A stretch of 64,000 nucleotides of DNA from Lachnospiraceae bacterium (GCA_017441585.1 JAFRWW010000038.1:17541-81540); one strand, 5' to 3'; positions 16,950 to 26,390 are shown, numbered from the stretch's first letter. The notes: a model not told the origin generated them from the sequence alone. Translations and numbers: made by a program.

Positions 16950-18902
16950 ATGGAGAAAAAGGTAGCCGAAATAATCGCGGACTTCCTGGTGGACCATGGC
17001 GTCACAGACATGTTTACCATTACCGGCGGTGCCGCCATGCATTTAAATGATGCGTTCGGACATAAGGTCGGGCTGAACTGTATATATAACCACCATGAAC
17101 AGGCTTGTTCCATGGCAGCGGAGGCCTACGCCAGATACAACGGACGTATTGCGGCTGTGTGTGTGACCGCTGGACCCGGAGGCACTAATGCCATAACCGG
17201 CGTTTTAGGTGGATACCAGGATTCTATTCCCATGTTTATAATAACAGGTCAGGCCAAACGTGAGACCACCATACACGCGGCAGACGTACCTTTAAGACAG
17301 CTGGGAGACCAGGAGTTTGATATGGAGAGCTGCGCTAAGCTCATGACTAAATATGCTAAGCTGGTCTGGGAGCCCGAAGAGATACTCTATCATCTGGAAA
17401 AAGCCTGGTATCTGGCAAATAACGGAAGGAAAGGTCCGGTCTGGCTGGATCTGCCGTTGGATGTTCAGGCTGCTAAGCTGGATCCGGATAAACTGACCAT
17501 TCACTTTGATCCCGTCAAGGAAGGTTATGAGGAAAATCCTGTTTATGACGAGAAGTTAACATCTGTAATCCTTGAGAAGCTGACTCAGGCCAAAAGGCCT
17601 CTCATCTTTGCGGGTACCGGTATCAATCTGGCAGGGGCCAAGGATGAGTTTACGGAGTTCATAAACGAAATGAGGATTCCCGTAGTTACTGCATGGAATG
17701 CTCATGACCTTTTGCCTGCAGGTTCTGATCTGGATGCGGGACGTCCCGGGACCGTAGGTAACAGGGGAGGCAATTTCGCCGTACAGACCTGTGATGTGCT
17801 CCTGGTGCTGGGCTCCCGTCTTAACATCAGACTGTCCAGTTATAATTTTCGGGATTTTGCATCTCAGGCTTTTAAGATTATCGTAGACATAGATGATAAT
17901 GAGTTGCATAAGCCCACAGTGATCCCCGATATGGGAGTCCATGCCGATCTGCGTGATGTGATGTCATCCTTACTTGCCGCCGTCAGGGAAAAGAAAAAGG
18001 CCGGCATGACCATTGAAGATGTGATAGGAGACAAGAGTAAATGGAGGCAGCACTGCTACGATGTTAACATGCGTTACCCTGCCTGCAGGAAAGAGTTCTA
18101 TGAAACCGAGGCCCCCCTTAATCATTATGTGTTTAACGAGAGGCTATTTAAGGATCATCTTAAAGATGGCGAGGCTGTTATCTGTGGAAACGGAGCAGCC
18201 TGTGTGGTTACCTTCCAGTCCTGTTATGTAAAAAAAGATCAGCGCATCTTTACCAACTCCGCTTGCGCAGCTATGGGCTATGGTTTCCCCGCAGCACTGG
18301 GCGTGGCTGTGGCCAGGGAGTCACAGTGGATGCGTGATAACGGAATCATAAATAACAGTAGTGAAAATAATGCAAGCAATGATTTCCTCACCGTGAAATT
18401 AAATAGCAGGGATGAAATAATTGATAAGCTGCCCCGTACCATATGTATAGATGGAGACGGAAGCTTCCAGATGAATCTTCAGGAACTCCAGGCTGTAGTT
18501 CACAACAAATTAAATCTAAAGATAATAATTATAAATAACAATGGTTATCACAGTATCAGACAGACTCAGAACAATCTGTTTAAAGGAAGGGCTCACGTGG
18601 GTATCAGTTCCGATAACGGAGTATCCTTCCCGGATCTGTCAAAGCTGGCTCCTGCCTATGGCATTCCCTATTTCAGGATCAGTTCTCAAAGTGAGATCGA
18701 CGGCGTGTTGGATGAATTCCTTAATAAGACAAAGGGTTATGCCCTGCTGGAGGTCATAGTGGATGAGAGACAGAATTTTGAGCCCAAGCTTTCCTCAAAG
18801 GTTCTTCCTGACGGAAAGATAGTTTCCCCCGCCCTGGATGATATGTTCCCATTCCTGCCCCAGGAGGAATATGAGCAGATCAAAAGTATAGTTAACGATT
18901 AA
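16950..18902 (+). CDS. ThDP-dependent acetolactate-synthase-like enzyme, candidate branched-sugar synthase (YerE-like)
   Basis: This 650-residue enzyme has the three-domain layout of the acetohydroxyacid synthase family. The PYR domain has the catalytic-Glu region YNHHEQACSMAAEAYAR. A central Rossmann domain follows, then a PP domain with the ThDP/Mg site GDGSFQMN...NNNGYHS. A ~45-residue AT-rich, Asn/Ser-rich insertion lies between FPAALGVAVAR and the GDGS motif (about nt 18320-18430). There is no regulatory-subunit gene beside it and no ilv gene, so branched-chain amino-acid synthesis is less likely than a sugar role. YerE of yersiniose synthesis is a relative of this family that adds an acetyl branch to a CDP-3,6-dideoxy-4-ketohexose, made by an E1 enzyme like the one upstream. 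A TATAAT at 16932-16937 may give it its own transcript. Confidence 0.85.
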   Translation: MEKKVAEIIADFLVDHGVTDMFTITGGAAMHLNDAFGHKVGLNCIYNHHEQACSMAAEAYARYNGRIAAVCVTAGPGGTNAITGVLGGYQDSIPMFIITGQAKRETTIHAADVPLRQLGDQEFDMESCAKLMTKYAKLVWEPEEILYHLEKAWYLANNGRKGPVWLDLPLDVQAAKLDPDKLTIHFDPVKEGYEENPVYDEKLTSVILEKLTQAKRPLIFAGTGINLAGAKDEFTEFINEMRIPVVTAWNAHDLLPAGSDLDAGRPGTVGNRGGNFAVQTCDVLLVLGSRLNIRLSSYNFRDFASQAFKIIVDIDDNELHKPTVIPDMGVHADLRDVMSSLLAAVREKKKAGMTIEDVIGDKSKWRQHCYDVNMRYPACRKEFYETEAPLNHYVFNERLFKDHLKDGEAVICGNGAACVVTFQSCYVKKDQRIFTNSACAAMGYGFPAALGVAVARESQWMRDNGIINNSSENNASNDFLTVKLNSRDEIIDKLPRTICIDGDGSFQMNLQELQAVVHNKLNLKIIIINNNGYHSIRQTQNNLFKGRAHVGISSDNGVSFPDLSKLAPAYGIPYFRISSQSEIDGVLDEFLNKTKGYALLEVIVDERQNFEPKLSSKVLPDGKIVSPALDDMFPFLPQEEYEQIKSIVND

Positions 18903-18906
18903 TAAC

Positions 18907-20775
18907 ATGCAGACGGATTCAATAAAAGCTTCCCCTTCGGAGACTGTAACTGCCAGGGATGGAAGTAAAAATAAAATACTGAGGATGTTTATTACGGAAG
19001 TCAATCTGCTGATCATGGCTTTTTTCGGCTACGTGGGTATACAGGGGCTTAATGATATGTCCATAAAGGACAGCAGCAGATACCTTATACTGAATCTGAT
19101 CATTCTCTATGTGATATATAAGTTTTTTTACATCATATCCAACAGACTGTGGGTATCTTTTGCAGCCGGTGGTTTTGTATGGTATGTGATGGGGCTGGTA
19201 AACCATTATGTCGGTGAGACCAGAGGCGTTATGTTTTTGCCCTGGGATATAATGGCTTTCAAGACGGCGGTGGATGTAGCCGGAGCGTATGCGTATCATC
19301 TTTATCCCCAGGCCGTGCTCTGGCTCTTGTTCATCATACTTACCTGCATCGCCGCTTTCAGGTATCATAAGCCCTTTTTTAAGGGAAAGCCCTTTTTGAT
19401 CTATGCTCTCATATCCTTCATGCTCTGCAATTTACTGATGCTTGGTATGGTAAAGAGCGACAGATACAAAGAGATACCCGACAGGCTCTATCTCATCGAG
19501 AGATATTACAGGACTCAGGGATTTCCCGTCAGCTTTTTTCACTATTCGAAATTTCTGTTTATCGAAAAACCTCAGGGATATTCCGTGGCTCAGTGTGAAC
19601 AGGGCGTAGAGGAGCTCAGAGTTGCGGCGGCCTTGGATAAAATCGATAACGCCGATAAAATACATGCTAAAAATGTGATAGTCATCATGAATGAGGCCTT
19701 TGCGGATTTTAAGACTCTGGGAGATCTGCCTGAGGCTGAAAATGCCCTGACTCATTTTCATGGCGTGAGCGAAAACTGTGTGACCGGTAATCTGTATGTG
19801 CCTGTGTTTGGCGGTACCACCGTGAATTCCGAGTATGAGTTTTTGACGGCTAATTCCATAGCCTATCAGAAGGGCTGTCCTTTTTCATATGCTGTCAGGG
19901 ATGAGAGGCCTTCCATTGCCTCATATCTTAAGAATCTGGGTTATACTGCCTATGGCTTTCACCCTGCCACTGCAGTGAACTGGAACCGCGGCAAGGTATA
20001 TCCCCTTCTCGGGTTTGAAAAGTTTTACAGCATCGAGGATTTTGAGGGACAAAAGATACCTGTCATAAACGAACATCCGGTGGATGACTGGGATGTGGAC
20101 AGGCTTATAGAAATGTATGAGCAGGCGCATAGTGAAAATGATAAGGTGTTCATCTTTAATGTCACCATGCAAAATCACAGCGGTTATGAGTTTGATTATG
20201 AGGCCGAAACCGGTGAGGCGCCGGTGGATATGTCCGCATATGGCGAATATCCCCAGGCCGGAAATTATCTGGCTCTTTTAAAAAAGTCCGATGAAGCTTT
20301 TGAAAAGCTGCGTCTGTATTTTGAGCAGGTGGATGAACCTACGGTCATCGTCATGTTCGGTGATCACCAGCCCAGGCTGGAGGATGATTTTTCCTCTATG
20401 GTTTATGGTCTGTCCCATGAGGATGAGTTTGACGAAAACGACCCCGAATACAGCATAAAAAAGTATGCTACCCCTTTTGTGGTATGGACAAATTATGATA
20501 TAAAGGAAGAGCGTTTTGAGATGCTCTCAGCCAATTATCTGCAGGAACTGGTGCTGGAAACGGCAGGGATAGAGCTGACGCCCTACAATACCCTGTTAAA
20601 GCGTCTGCGCCATAAGTATCCCGTGCTTTCCGTAAACGGCTGCATCGATGCGAACGGCAGATTTTACGGGGCGGATGAGTTCCCCGAGGATGAGGATATC
20701 CGTCTGTACCGTTATCTGGAGTATAATAATGCCAATGAAAAGTCCTCACAGCTTTTGTGGGACGCCTTTGAATAG
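18907..20775 (+). CDS. LtaS-like phosphoglycerol transferase (sulfatase fold) membrane enzyme
   Basis: This 622-residue protein has about five N-terminal membrane helices (residues ~20-190) and a large extracellular alkaline-phosphatase/sulfatase-fold domain. Typical features are VIVIMNEAFADFKTLGDL (first metal-binding acidic residue), the nucleophile loop FGGTTVNSEYEFLT with T304/T305, SYLKNLGYTAYGFHP, and the metal-binding FGDHQPRLED near the end. Members transfer phosphoglycerol or similar groups to lipoteichoic acid or other envelope glycans. It begins four bases after the ThDP-enzyme stop, so the envelope enzyme and the sugar cassette probably share an mRNA. Whether the product is LTA or a decoration of the cassette's glycan is not known. 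Confidence 0.88.
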   Translation: MQTDSIKASPSETVTARDGSKNKILRMFITEVNLLIMAFFGYVGIQGLNDMSIKDSSRYLILNLIILYVIYKFFYIISNRLWVSFAAGGFVWYVMGLVNHYVGETRGVMFLPWDIMAFKTAVDVAGAYAYHLYPQAVLWLLFIILTCIAAFRYHKPFFKGKPFLIYALISFMLCNLLMLGMVKSDRYKEIPDRLYLIERYYRTQGFPVSFFHYSKFLFIEKPQGYSVAQCEQGVEELRVAAALDKIDNADKIHAKNVIVIMNEAFADFKTLGDLPEAENALTHFHGVSENCVTGNLYVPVFGGTTVNSEYEFLTANSIAYQKGCPFSYAVRDERPSIASYLKNLGYTAYGFHPATAVNWNRGKVYPLLGFEKFYSIEDFEGQKIPVINEHPVDDWDVDRLIEMYEQAHSENDKVFIFNVTMQNHSGYEFDYEAETGEAPVDMSAYGEYPQAGNYLALLKKSDEAFEKLRLYFEQVDEPTVIVMFGDHQPRLEDDFSSMVYGLSHEDEFDENDPEYSIKKYATPFVVWTNYDIKEERFEMLSANYLQELVLETAGIELTPYNTLLKRLRHKYPVLSVNGCIDANGRFYGADEFPEDEDIRLYRYLEYNNANEKSSQLLWDAFE

Positions 20776-20803
20776 TCGGTTATCAAAAGGAAGATTTTTT
20801 CGT

Positions 20804-22177
20804 ATGTTACTGCCCGGAAAGAAAAAATATAAGGAAAGGCTTTCCACCACCCGGAAGATCATGCTCAGTTTTGCCTTCGGCATAGCCCTTGGGACTTTGC
20901 TGCTGATGCTTCCCATATCCTCTGCCGACGGCAGGGGAGTGCCCTTTATGGATGCGCTTTTTACGGCCACCACGGCAGTTTGCGTCACGGGACTGGTGAC
21001 GGTTCCCGTATTTTCCACCTTCAGTTTTTTCGGTCAGGTCATAATACTGATACTGATACAGGCCGGCGGACTGGGGATCATTACCATTATGTATGGCATA
21101 CTGCTCCGCTTCCGTAAAAAAATGCGCTTAAGCGAGACCTTTCTGATGCAGGATGTCTTTAATATAGACACCCTGTCCGGAATGGAGCATTTTATGAAAA
21201 GCGTGATCTTCGGTACCTTTGTGGTGGAAGGCGTGGGTGCTCTTTTGTATATGACGGTCTTTATCCCGCAGTTTGGTTTAAGGGGTGTGTGGATATCGAT
21301 CTTTAATTCCATCTCGGCTTTTTGCAACGCAGGTATCGACGTCATATCCGATCAGAGCCTCTGCCCTTATGTGGGTAATTTTACTGTAAATGCCGTGACT
21401 TCTGCCCTGGTAATACTGGGGGGAGCAGGATTCGTGGTATGGTGGGATGTGATAAGGGCTGCGAGACAGTGGAAGATCAAAGGTCCCCGGAGCCTTGAGT
21501 TTTTGACCCTTCATTCAAAGATAGTTATAAGTTCCACTGTTTTCCTGCTTTTGGTGGGTGGTCTATTATTTTACATTTTTGAGTATAATAATCCCGCTAC
21601 CATAGGTGACATGAGTATATTTGGGAAGGTTCAGACCAGTCTGTTTCAGTCCATGACCACCAGGACTGCTGGCTTTGCCACGATTCCCCAGGAGAATCTC
21701 AGGGAGGAATCCGTGGTGGTGGCTCTTTTGCTCATGTTCATAGGCGGCTCTCCCGTAGGTACGGCAGGCGGCGTAAAGACTGTGACGGTGGTGGTGCTCT
21801 TAACATCGGCTCTTGCCACCATCAGGGACAAAAAAGAGGTGGAGCTTTTTGACAGGAGGATAGCCCGTCAGGCCGTGGGCAAGGCTGTGGCCGTGGTATG
21901 TACTTCATTTCTTATAATGTTTACATCTACTGTGCTTCTGGCGGCTTTTACGAATTTTTCTCTTATAGACATTATGTATGAGACCGTCAGCGCGACGGCT
22001 ACCGTGGGGCTTACCAGGAATCTGACGTCGTCCCTTAATCTGCCCGGGATGATAGTGATCATCCTGACCATGTATTTTGGCAGAGTGGGACCTATTTCAC
22101 TGCTCATTGCCTTTAACACAAAAAGATCAGGGGAAAACAGTATCAAGAATCCCGTGGAAGACGTAAGTGTGGGCTGA
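20804..22177 (+). CDS. ktrB: TrkH/KtrB-type potassium channel subunit
   Basis: This 457-residue polytopic protein starts at ATG 20804, ten bases after AGGAAG; the upstream open frame overlaps the LtaS-like gene and is not used. It carries the four pore-loop filters of the SKT superfamily: TTAVCVTGLVT, SAFCNAGID, TTRTAGFAT and SATATVGLT. Each has the conserved filter Gly. It conducts K+ (or K+/Na+) across the membrane and requires a cytoplasmic RCK ring for gating, which is supplied by the next gene. The lack of extra N-terminal helices fits KtrB rather than long TrkH proteins. Confidence 0.93.
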   Translation: MLLPGKKKYKERLSTTRKIMLSFAFGIALGTLLLMLPISSADGRGVPFMDALFTATTAVCVTGLVTVPVFSTFSFFGQVIILILIQAGGLGIITIMYGILLRFRKKMRLSETFLMQDVFNIDTLSGMEHFMKSVIFGTFVVEGVGALLYMTVFIPQFGLRGVWISIFNSISAFCNAGIDVISDQSLCPYVGNFTVNAVTSALVILGGAGFVVWWDVIRAARQWKIKGPRSLEFLTLHSKIVISSTVFLLLVGGLLFYIFEYNNPATIGDMSIFGKVQTSLFQSMTTRTAGFATIPQENLREESVVVALLLMFIGGSPVGTAGGVKTVTVVVLLTSALATIRDKKEVELFDRRIARQAVGKAVAVVCTSFLIMFTSTVLLAAFTNFSLIDIMYETVSATATVGLTRNLTSSLNLPGMIVIILTMYFGRVGPISLLIAFNTKRSGENSIKNPVEDVSVG

Positions 22178-22249
22178 TATATAAAGTTGACTTTTATTTT
22201 GTTATTGATTGGAACGAAGTGACGAAGACTTTGATACGGAGAGGTTGAG

Positions 22250-22900
22250 ATGGATAAGAATAAATCATATGCTGTATTCGGACTGGGAAGATACGGAAGG
22301 GCTGTGGCTAAGGAACTGGCTGCTGCAGGAGCGGATGTCCTGGCGGTGGATAAGGATGAGAGCATAGTCAATGCGGCGGCATCCGAGATCCCTTTCTGCA
22401 AATGTGCGGATGTGACGGATCCAGATGTGATAAGACGTCTGGGCATAGCGGATATAGATGTAGTGATAATCGCCATTGCTGCGGGACTGGAGACCAGCGT
22501 GATGGCCACCATGCTCTGCAAGGAAGCGGGAGCCGGTAAGGTGATAGTTAAATGCTCCAGCGAGATAAACTGCAGGATATTAAGCCGTGTGGGAGCGGAT
22601 GTGGTAGTGGTGCCCGAATATGAATCGGGAGTCAGGCTGGCCAGGAATTTGCTGAGTTCCGGCATCATGGAGTACATAGAGCTTTCCGATGATTTTTCCA
22701 TGGTGGAGTTGCATATGCAGGATAAATGGAAGGGTAAGAGCCTTATCGAGTTGGATCTTCGAAGAAAACACTCCATAAACGTAGTGGCTACGATAAAGGA
22801 TGATGATGTCTGCGTGAATCCGGATCCCGAGAAGCCTCTTGAGGATTCCATGAGACTCATAGTCATAGGAAAGATAGACGCCATAGAGAAATTGAGATAG
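22250..22900 (+). CDS. ktrA: KtrA/TrkA-type RCK regulatory subunit of potassium uptake
   Basis: This 216-residue cytoplasmic protein has an N-terminal Rossmann RCK domain (GLGRYGRAVAKELAAAG, the dinucleotide-binding GxGxxG, then VDKDESIV with the ribose-binding acidic residue). A C-terminal TrkA-C domain spans ~135-216 (SLIELDLRRKHSINVVATI). It forms an octameric ring that gates KtrB in response to ATP/ADP, NAD(H) or cyclic-di-AMP in other Firmicutes. It lies 72 bases downstream of ktrB in the same direction. A GGAGAGG site precedes ATG 22250. Confidence 0.94.
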   Translation: MDKNKSYAVFGLGRYGRAVAKELAAAGADVLAVDKDESIVNAAASEIPFCKCADVTDPDVIRRLGIADIDVVIIAIAAGLETSVMATMLCKEAGAGKVIVKCSSEINCRILSRVGADVVVVPEYESGVRLARNLLSSGIMEYIELSDDFSMVELHMQDKWKGKSLIELDLRRKHSINVVATIKDDDVCVNPDPEKPLEDSMRLIVIGKIDAIEKLR

Positions 22901-22909
22901 TAAACTAAA

Positions 22910-24775
22910 ATGACGAAGTTAAATGAAAGAAATCTGATAATTAAATACCTTGGGATCATCGTGAGCATATGCCTGTGCATCACCGGCATGGAAAGACTGG
23001 GCTGGGTCAGCGAAGACAGTATAGTACCCTTCTTTTTTGCCTGTCTTTTATTCATCATTGCCCAAAGGACTGAATTCATTATGGAAAAGCGCCGGTTTGT
23101 CTGTGTATTCCTCACTGCCTTTTCCTTTGCTTTTTTTACGATATTCGGAAGCATCAGGACGCTGTATCAGGGCTCTTTTTTGAGGATAGCTTATGACACG
23201 GGCCGTACCTTTGCAGGGCTTTTGTTCCTGTTTTTTGTCTTTGTTTCTCATGCCTTTGTATTCCTGGATATGCTGACCAGGGGCTCCGTGGGAGATGGTG
23301 TGAAGGGGTATGTGAAAAATGGCAGTGAGAATAAACCAGAGATAAAAAAACATATAAAATCCGCGAAGAAAAGCGGTTTATGGAACAGTTTGCGGAACAT
23401 GATAAACGGGGATGAAGGCACGGTGAAGCAGCTTCTGATCCTGACCCTTATCTGCTTTGTCTGCTATCTGCCTCTATTCTTAAGGTTTTATCCCGGGTCA
23501 TTCGGCGCCGATTCCATAAACCAGATACGTCAGGCCATGCACCTTAAGGATTATAATAACCATCTGCCGGTGCTGTCCACCTGGCTCATAGAGATCTTTT
23601 ATGATCTGGGCCATGCCATCACCAAAAATGTGAACGCATCCCTTGCTTTTTATACTGTATTTCAGATGCTTATCACCGCCCTGACCTATGCGGGGGCAGT
23701 GGTATATCTTTTGAAAAAAGGCTTAAGATTCCCGGCTGCCATGACCATATTCGGAGTCTTTGCCCTGGTGCCTGCCTTTGCCATGTATGCCATCTACATA
23801 CATAAGGACACCCCTGCGGCGGACCTTTTGCTGATCCTCAGCATTTATCTGCATTTTTTTGCCACTCTCAAAAAAGAAGACAAAAAGCCCCTTAAGCTGC
23901 ATTTTGTGCTGTTTACGATCCTGGGGATTCTCTTTATGCTCTTCAGGTCCAATCATTTTTACATATATCCGGTACTCATAGTGCTGGCGGCTCTTTTTAT
24001 CAAAAATTACAGAAAAGAACTGGTACCGGTGATGATCGTGGCTTTTGTGATCGCGGCGCTGTTTAAGGGGCCCTTCCTTAAATCACTGGGGATAAGGGGA
24101 GCGGATGCTGCGGAGACTTTGTCCATGCCGCTTCAGATGGTTTCCTACACTCTTAAGGTGGGAGGTGAGGTGTCTCCCTCCGATAAAGCCTTTCTGGATG
24201 TGATGCTGCCTCATGAGAGACTGGCCGAGGTGTATTCCGAGACCAGTGCCAATCCGGTAAAGAGGGCCATCAGGGATGAGGGCGACCAGCCCTATCTGGA
24301 GGCTCATAAGAGCGAGTTCATGAAGCTTTTCCTGAGGGTGTTTATAAAGAATCCGGCACCCTGTCTCATAGCTCTGACGGATCATTCCAAGGGATATTAC
24401 TGTCCTAAGTTCACTCATCCCGAGATGATAATGGGCACCTGGGAAAATGAATTTGACTCATATACGGATTCACTTTTGCCGGAATTTTTGGGAGAACGGG
24501 TATATCAGGTGGCTCAGAAGGCTTATGATCTGTATGAAAAATACCTGGGCTGTGCCATGAGCTTCTGGGCAGTTCTGTTACTCATGTTCTACACGATTTA
24601 CAGAGGCGGCAGTTTCATTCCCTTCATGCCTGCGGTGGGTGTGGTATCCACCTTTATCCTGGCTTCACCGAATGTGGGACGTTTCCGTTATCAGTATCCC
24701 GTCATGGCGGCGGCAGTGCTGCTGTTCGGGATCACTTTACTTAATTGTCATTCTGAGCGAAGCGAGGAATCTTAA
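22910..24775 (+). CDS. Polytopic membrane protein, DUF6020-like, with repeat-encoded C-terminus
   Basis: This 621-residue protein has a dozen or so predicted membrane helices and a long conserved segment (FYPGSFGADSINQIRQA, YNNHLPVLSTWL, YIHKDTPAADLLLILSIYLH) that I associate with the DUF6020 family. The layout, with an acidic Asp in the first extracytoplasmic loop and HKD motif, is reminiscent of GT-C membrane glycosyltransferases, but the function is not established. It starts ten bases after ktrA, before a MATE gene and near glycan genes. The last residues (NCHSERSEES) are read from a copy of the dispersed intergenic repeat, so the original stop seems to have been replaced by the repeat insertion. 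Confidence 0.75.
   Translation: MTKLNERNLIIKYLGIIVSICLCITGMERLGWVSEDSIVPFFFACLLFIIAQRTEFIMEKRRFVCVFLTAFSFAFFTIFGSIRTLYQGSFLRIAYDTGRTFAGLLFLFFVFVSHAFVFLDMLTRGSVGDGVKGYVKNGSENKPEIKKHIKSAKKSGLWNSLRNMINGDEGTVKQLLILTLICFVCYLPLFLRFYPGSFGADSINQIRQAMHLKDYNNHLPVLSTWLIEIFYDLGHAITKNVNASLAFYTVFQMLITALTYAGAVVYLLKKGLRFPAAMTIFGVFALVPAFAMYAIYIHKDTPAADLLLILSIYLHFFATLKKEDKKPLKLHFVLFTILGILFMLFRSNHFYIYPVLIVLAALFIKNYRKELVPVMIVAFVIAALFKGPFLKSLGIRGADAAETLSMPLQMVSYTLKVGGEVSPSDKAFLDVMLPHERLAEVYSETSANPVKRAIRDEGDQPYLEAHKSEFMKLFLRVFIKNPAPCLIALTDHSKGYYCPKFTHPEMIMGTWENEFDSYTDSLLPEFLGERVYQVAQKAYDLYEKYLGCAMSFWAVLLLMFYTIYRGGSFIPFMPAVGVVSTFILASPNVGRFRYQYPVMAAAVLLFGITLLNCHSERSEES
24746..24773 (+). repeat. Dispersed intergenic repeat, copy fused to a coding end
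   Basis: This is a full copy of TGTCATTCTGAGCGAAGCGA then GGAATCTT. It encodes the last residues CHSERSEES of the DUF6020-like protein, whose stop codon follows directly. Confidence 0.9.
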
Positions 24776-24829
24776 TGCAGTTATATAATATCTGACCACA
24801 ACTTAGCATAATAGGTATACATTGGCATC

Positions 24830-26197
24830 ATGAGCAGCCTTAAAGAAAAAAATCAGGACATAATCCTGCACGGAAGCATATACAACGCCATAGCCATAAT
24901 CGCCATCCCGTCCATGGTGAATTCTCTCCTTCAGACGGCATATAACCTGACGGACACCTTCTGGCTGGGACACATAGGCTCCAATGAGCTGGCGGCCATA
25001 AATCTGGTGTCTCCCGTGCAGAATATAATCACAAATTTTGGAAATGGTATAACCGTGGCGGGTTCCGTGCTCATCGCCCAGTATATAGGCGCACGTGAGC
25101 GTGAAAAGGCAAAGATCATGGCCTCGCAGATCTATGTGGTGGCCACCATCTTTTCCATACTGGCGGCTCTTTTCTGTTTTCTGATCACCCCCTCTTTAGT
25201 AGTATGGCTGGGGGCTGAGGGTGATGTCAGGACACATGCATCCACTTATCTGCAGCTGGTGGTTTTAAATATCCCGCTTTTATTTACCACAAATGTTTAC
25301 GCGGCCATCAACCAGGCCCAGGGAGATGCGGTCCATCCCATGAAACTGAATCTGATCGGAACGGCGGCAAATCTCATCATGGACCCGCTCTTTATCGTAT
25401 GGCTCAAAATGGGACCGGCAGGTGCAGCCATAGCCACGGTGGCGTCTTCCGCCATACCGGCAGTCATAGCCCTCAGGCTTTTGTTTGCCCCCAAAGACGG
25501 CATCAGGATATCGCTTAAGGGCTTCAGATTCATAAAAGAAGAAGTGATAAAGATCGTCACCATCGGATTGCCCACATCTTTGGGAGGATCCGTAACCTGG
25601 GTGGGCTTTCTGCTCATGAGTAAAAATGTGCTGGTATATGGGCCTGCAGCCATGGCGGCCTATGGTATATCAAACAAGTGTAACGGAGTGGCCACCCTGC
25701 CCATAAGCGGCGTGGGAAGTGCGGTGGCTACCATAGTGGGACAGAATATGGGCGCCGGCCAGGTTTCAAGGGCTGAGCAGGCTTATAAAAAGGCCATGTA
25801 TTTTGGCATAATATTCCTGGGAGTATCAGGTTTTATCATATCCCGTGACGCTGTGAGTTCCCTTCTGGTGGGAATCTTCAGCGAAGATGTGCAGGTGAGG
25901 CTGTACGCCGCGGATTTTTTGGCGGTGATGTCCTCCTGGTGCTGGATGAATTCCGTAAATACATGTACCTCCGGTCTTTTTCAGGGCAGCGGCTATACCC
26001 ATGTGAATATGGTGGTGGATATATCCAGGCTTTGGATATTCAGATTTGCCACCCTGTTTATGTTTGAGACCATGTTTGGCATGGGCGTGAGGTCCGTCTG
26101 GTACTGCGTGGTGATCTCAAACGCTCTCACGGCGCTGGTATATCTGTGTCTGTATTTTATGGGATTCTGGAGAAAATCCAGATTTAAGAGGGCATGA
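24830..26197 (+). CDS. MATE family multidrug/sodium efflux transporter
   Basis: This 455-residue membrane protein has twelve predicted helices in two six-helix halves. Family features are IAIPSMVNSLLQTAYNLTDTF at the start, GSNELAAINLVSPVQNI, and AAMAAYGISNKCNG in the second half. It exports cationic compounds or metabolites in exchange for Na+ or H+. The start ATG 24830 has no strong ribosome-binding site. It has no partner regulator nearby, and its position among envelope genes does not identify a substrate. Confidence 0.93.
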   Translation: MSSLKEKNQDIILHGSIYNAIAIIAIPSMVNSLLQTAYNLTDTFWLGHIGSNELAAINLVSPVQNIITNFGNGITVAGSVLIAQYIGAREREKAKIMASQIYVVATIFSILAALFCFLITPSLVVWLGAEGDVRTHASTYLQLVVLNIPLLFTTNVYAAINQAQGDAVHPMKLNLIGTAANLIMDPLFIVWLKMGPAGAAIATVASSAIPAVIALRLLFAPKDGIRISLKGFRFIKEEVIKIVTIGLPTSLGGSVTWVGFLLMSKNVLVYGPAAMAAYGISNKCNGVATLPISGVGSAVATIVGQNMGAGQVSRAEQAYKKAMYFGIIFLGVSGFIISRDAVSSLLVGIFSEDVQVRLYAADFLAVMSSWCWMNSVNTCTSGLFQGSGYTHVNMVVDISRLWIFRFATLFMFETMFGMGVRSVWYCVVISNALTALVYLCLYFMGFWRKSRFKRA

Positions 26198-26205
26198 TAT
26201 TTTTT

Positions 26206-26300
26206 TGTCCGGATAAAGTCATTCTGTCCGGATAAAGTCATTCTGTCCGGATAAAGTCATCCTGTCCGGATAATGTCATCCTGTCCGGATAATGTCATTC
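26206..26300 (+). repeat. Five tandem 19-bp repeats leading into a dispersed repeat copy
   Basis: Five head-to-tail units of TGTCCGGATAAAGTCATTC, with AAA changed to AAT in units four and five and ATTC to ATCC in units three and four, run from 26206 to 26300. The sixth unit would begin TGAGCGAAGC, the start of the dispersed repeat. Each unit therefore ends with the repeat's TGTCATTCT-like head. Confidence 0.95.
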
Positions 26301-26381
26301 TGAGCGAAGCGACGCTGATCACATCATGAAATGATGTGATGCCGCCCCGGCGAGGGGTTGCGAAGCAACAGGAAGAATCTT
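26294..26381 (+). repeat. Long dispersed repeat copy with internal 10-bp hairpin
   Basis: A longer version of the dispersed repeat opens with TGTCATTCTGAGCGAAGCGAC and closes with GCGAAGCAACAGGAAGAATCTT-type sequence. Between them ATCACATCAT (26318-26327) and ATGATGTGAT (26331-26340) form a perfect 10-bp stem with a GAA loop. It ends ten bases before the next start codon. Confidence 0.8.
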
Positions 26382-26390
26382 ACAAATGGT

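Noticed and set aside
16950..18902. ilvB for branched-chain amino-acid synthesis
   Set aside because: No ilvN, ilvC or leu genes are near and the neighbours are sugar enzymes; the family assignment alone does not decide it.
21868..23154. 428-residue minus-strand open frame opposite ktrB/ktrA
   Set aside because: It covers three well-supported plus-strand genes in reverse and has Ser/Thr/Met-rich shadow composition.
26206..26300. 19-bp tandem array as a CRISPR array or iteron origin
   Set aside because: Units are directly adjacent without spacers, and the array grades into the dispersed repeat, so repeat-head amplification explains it.
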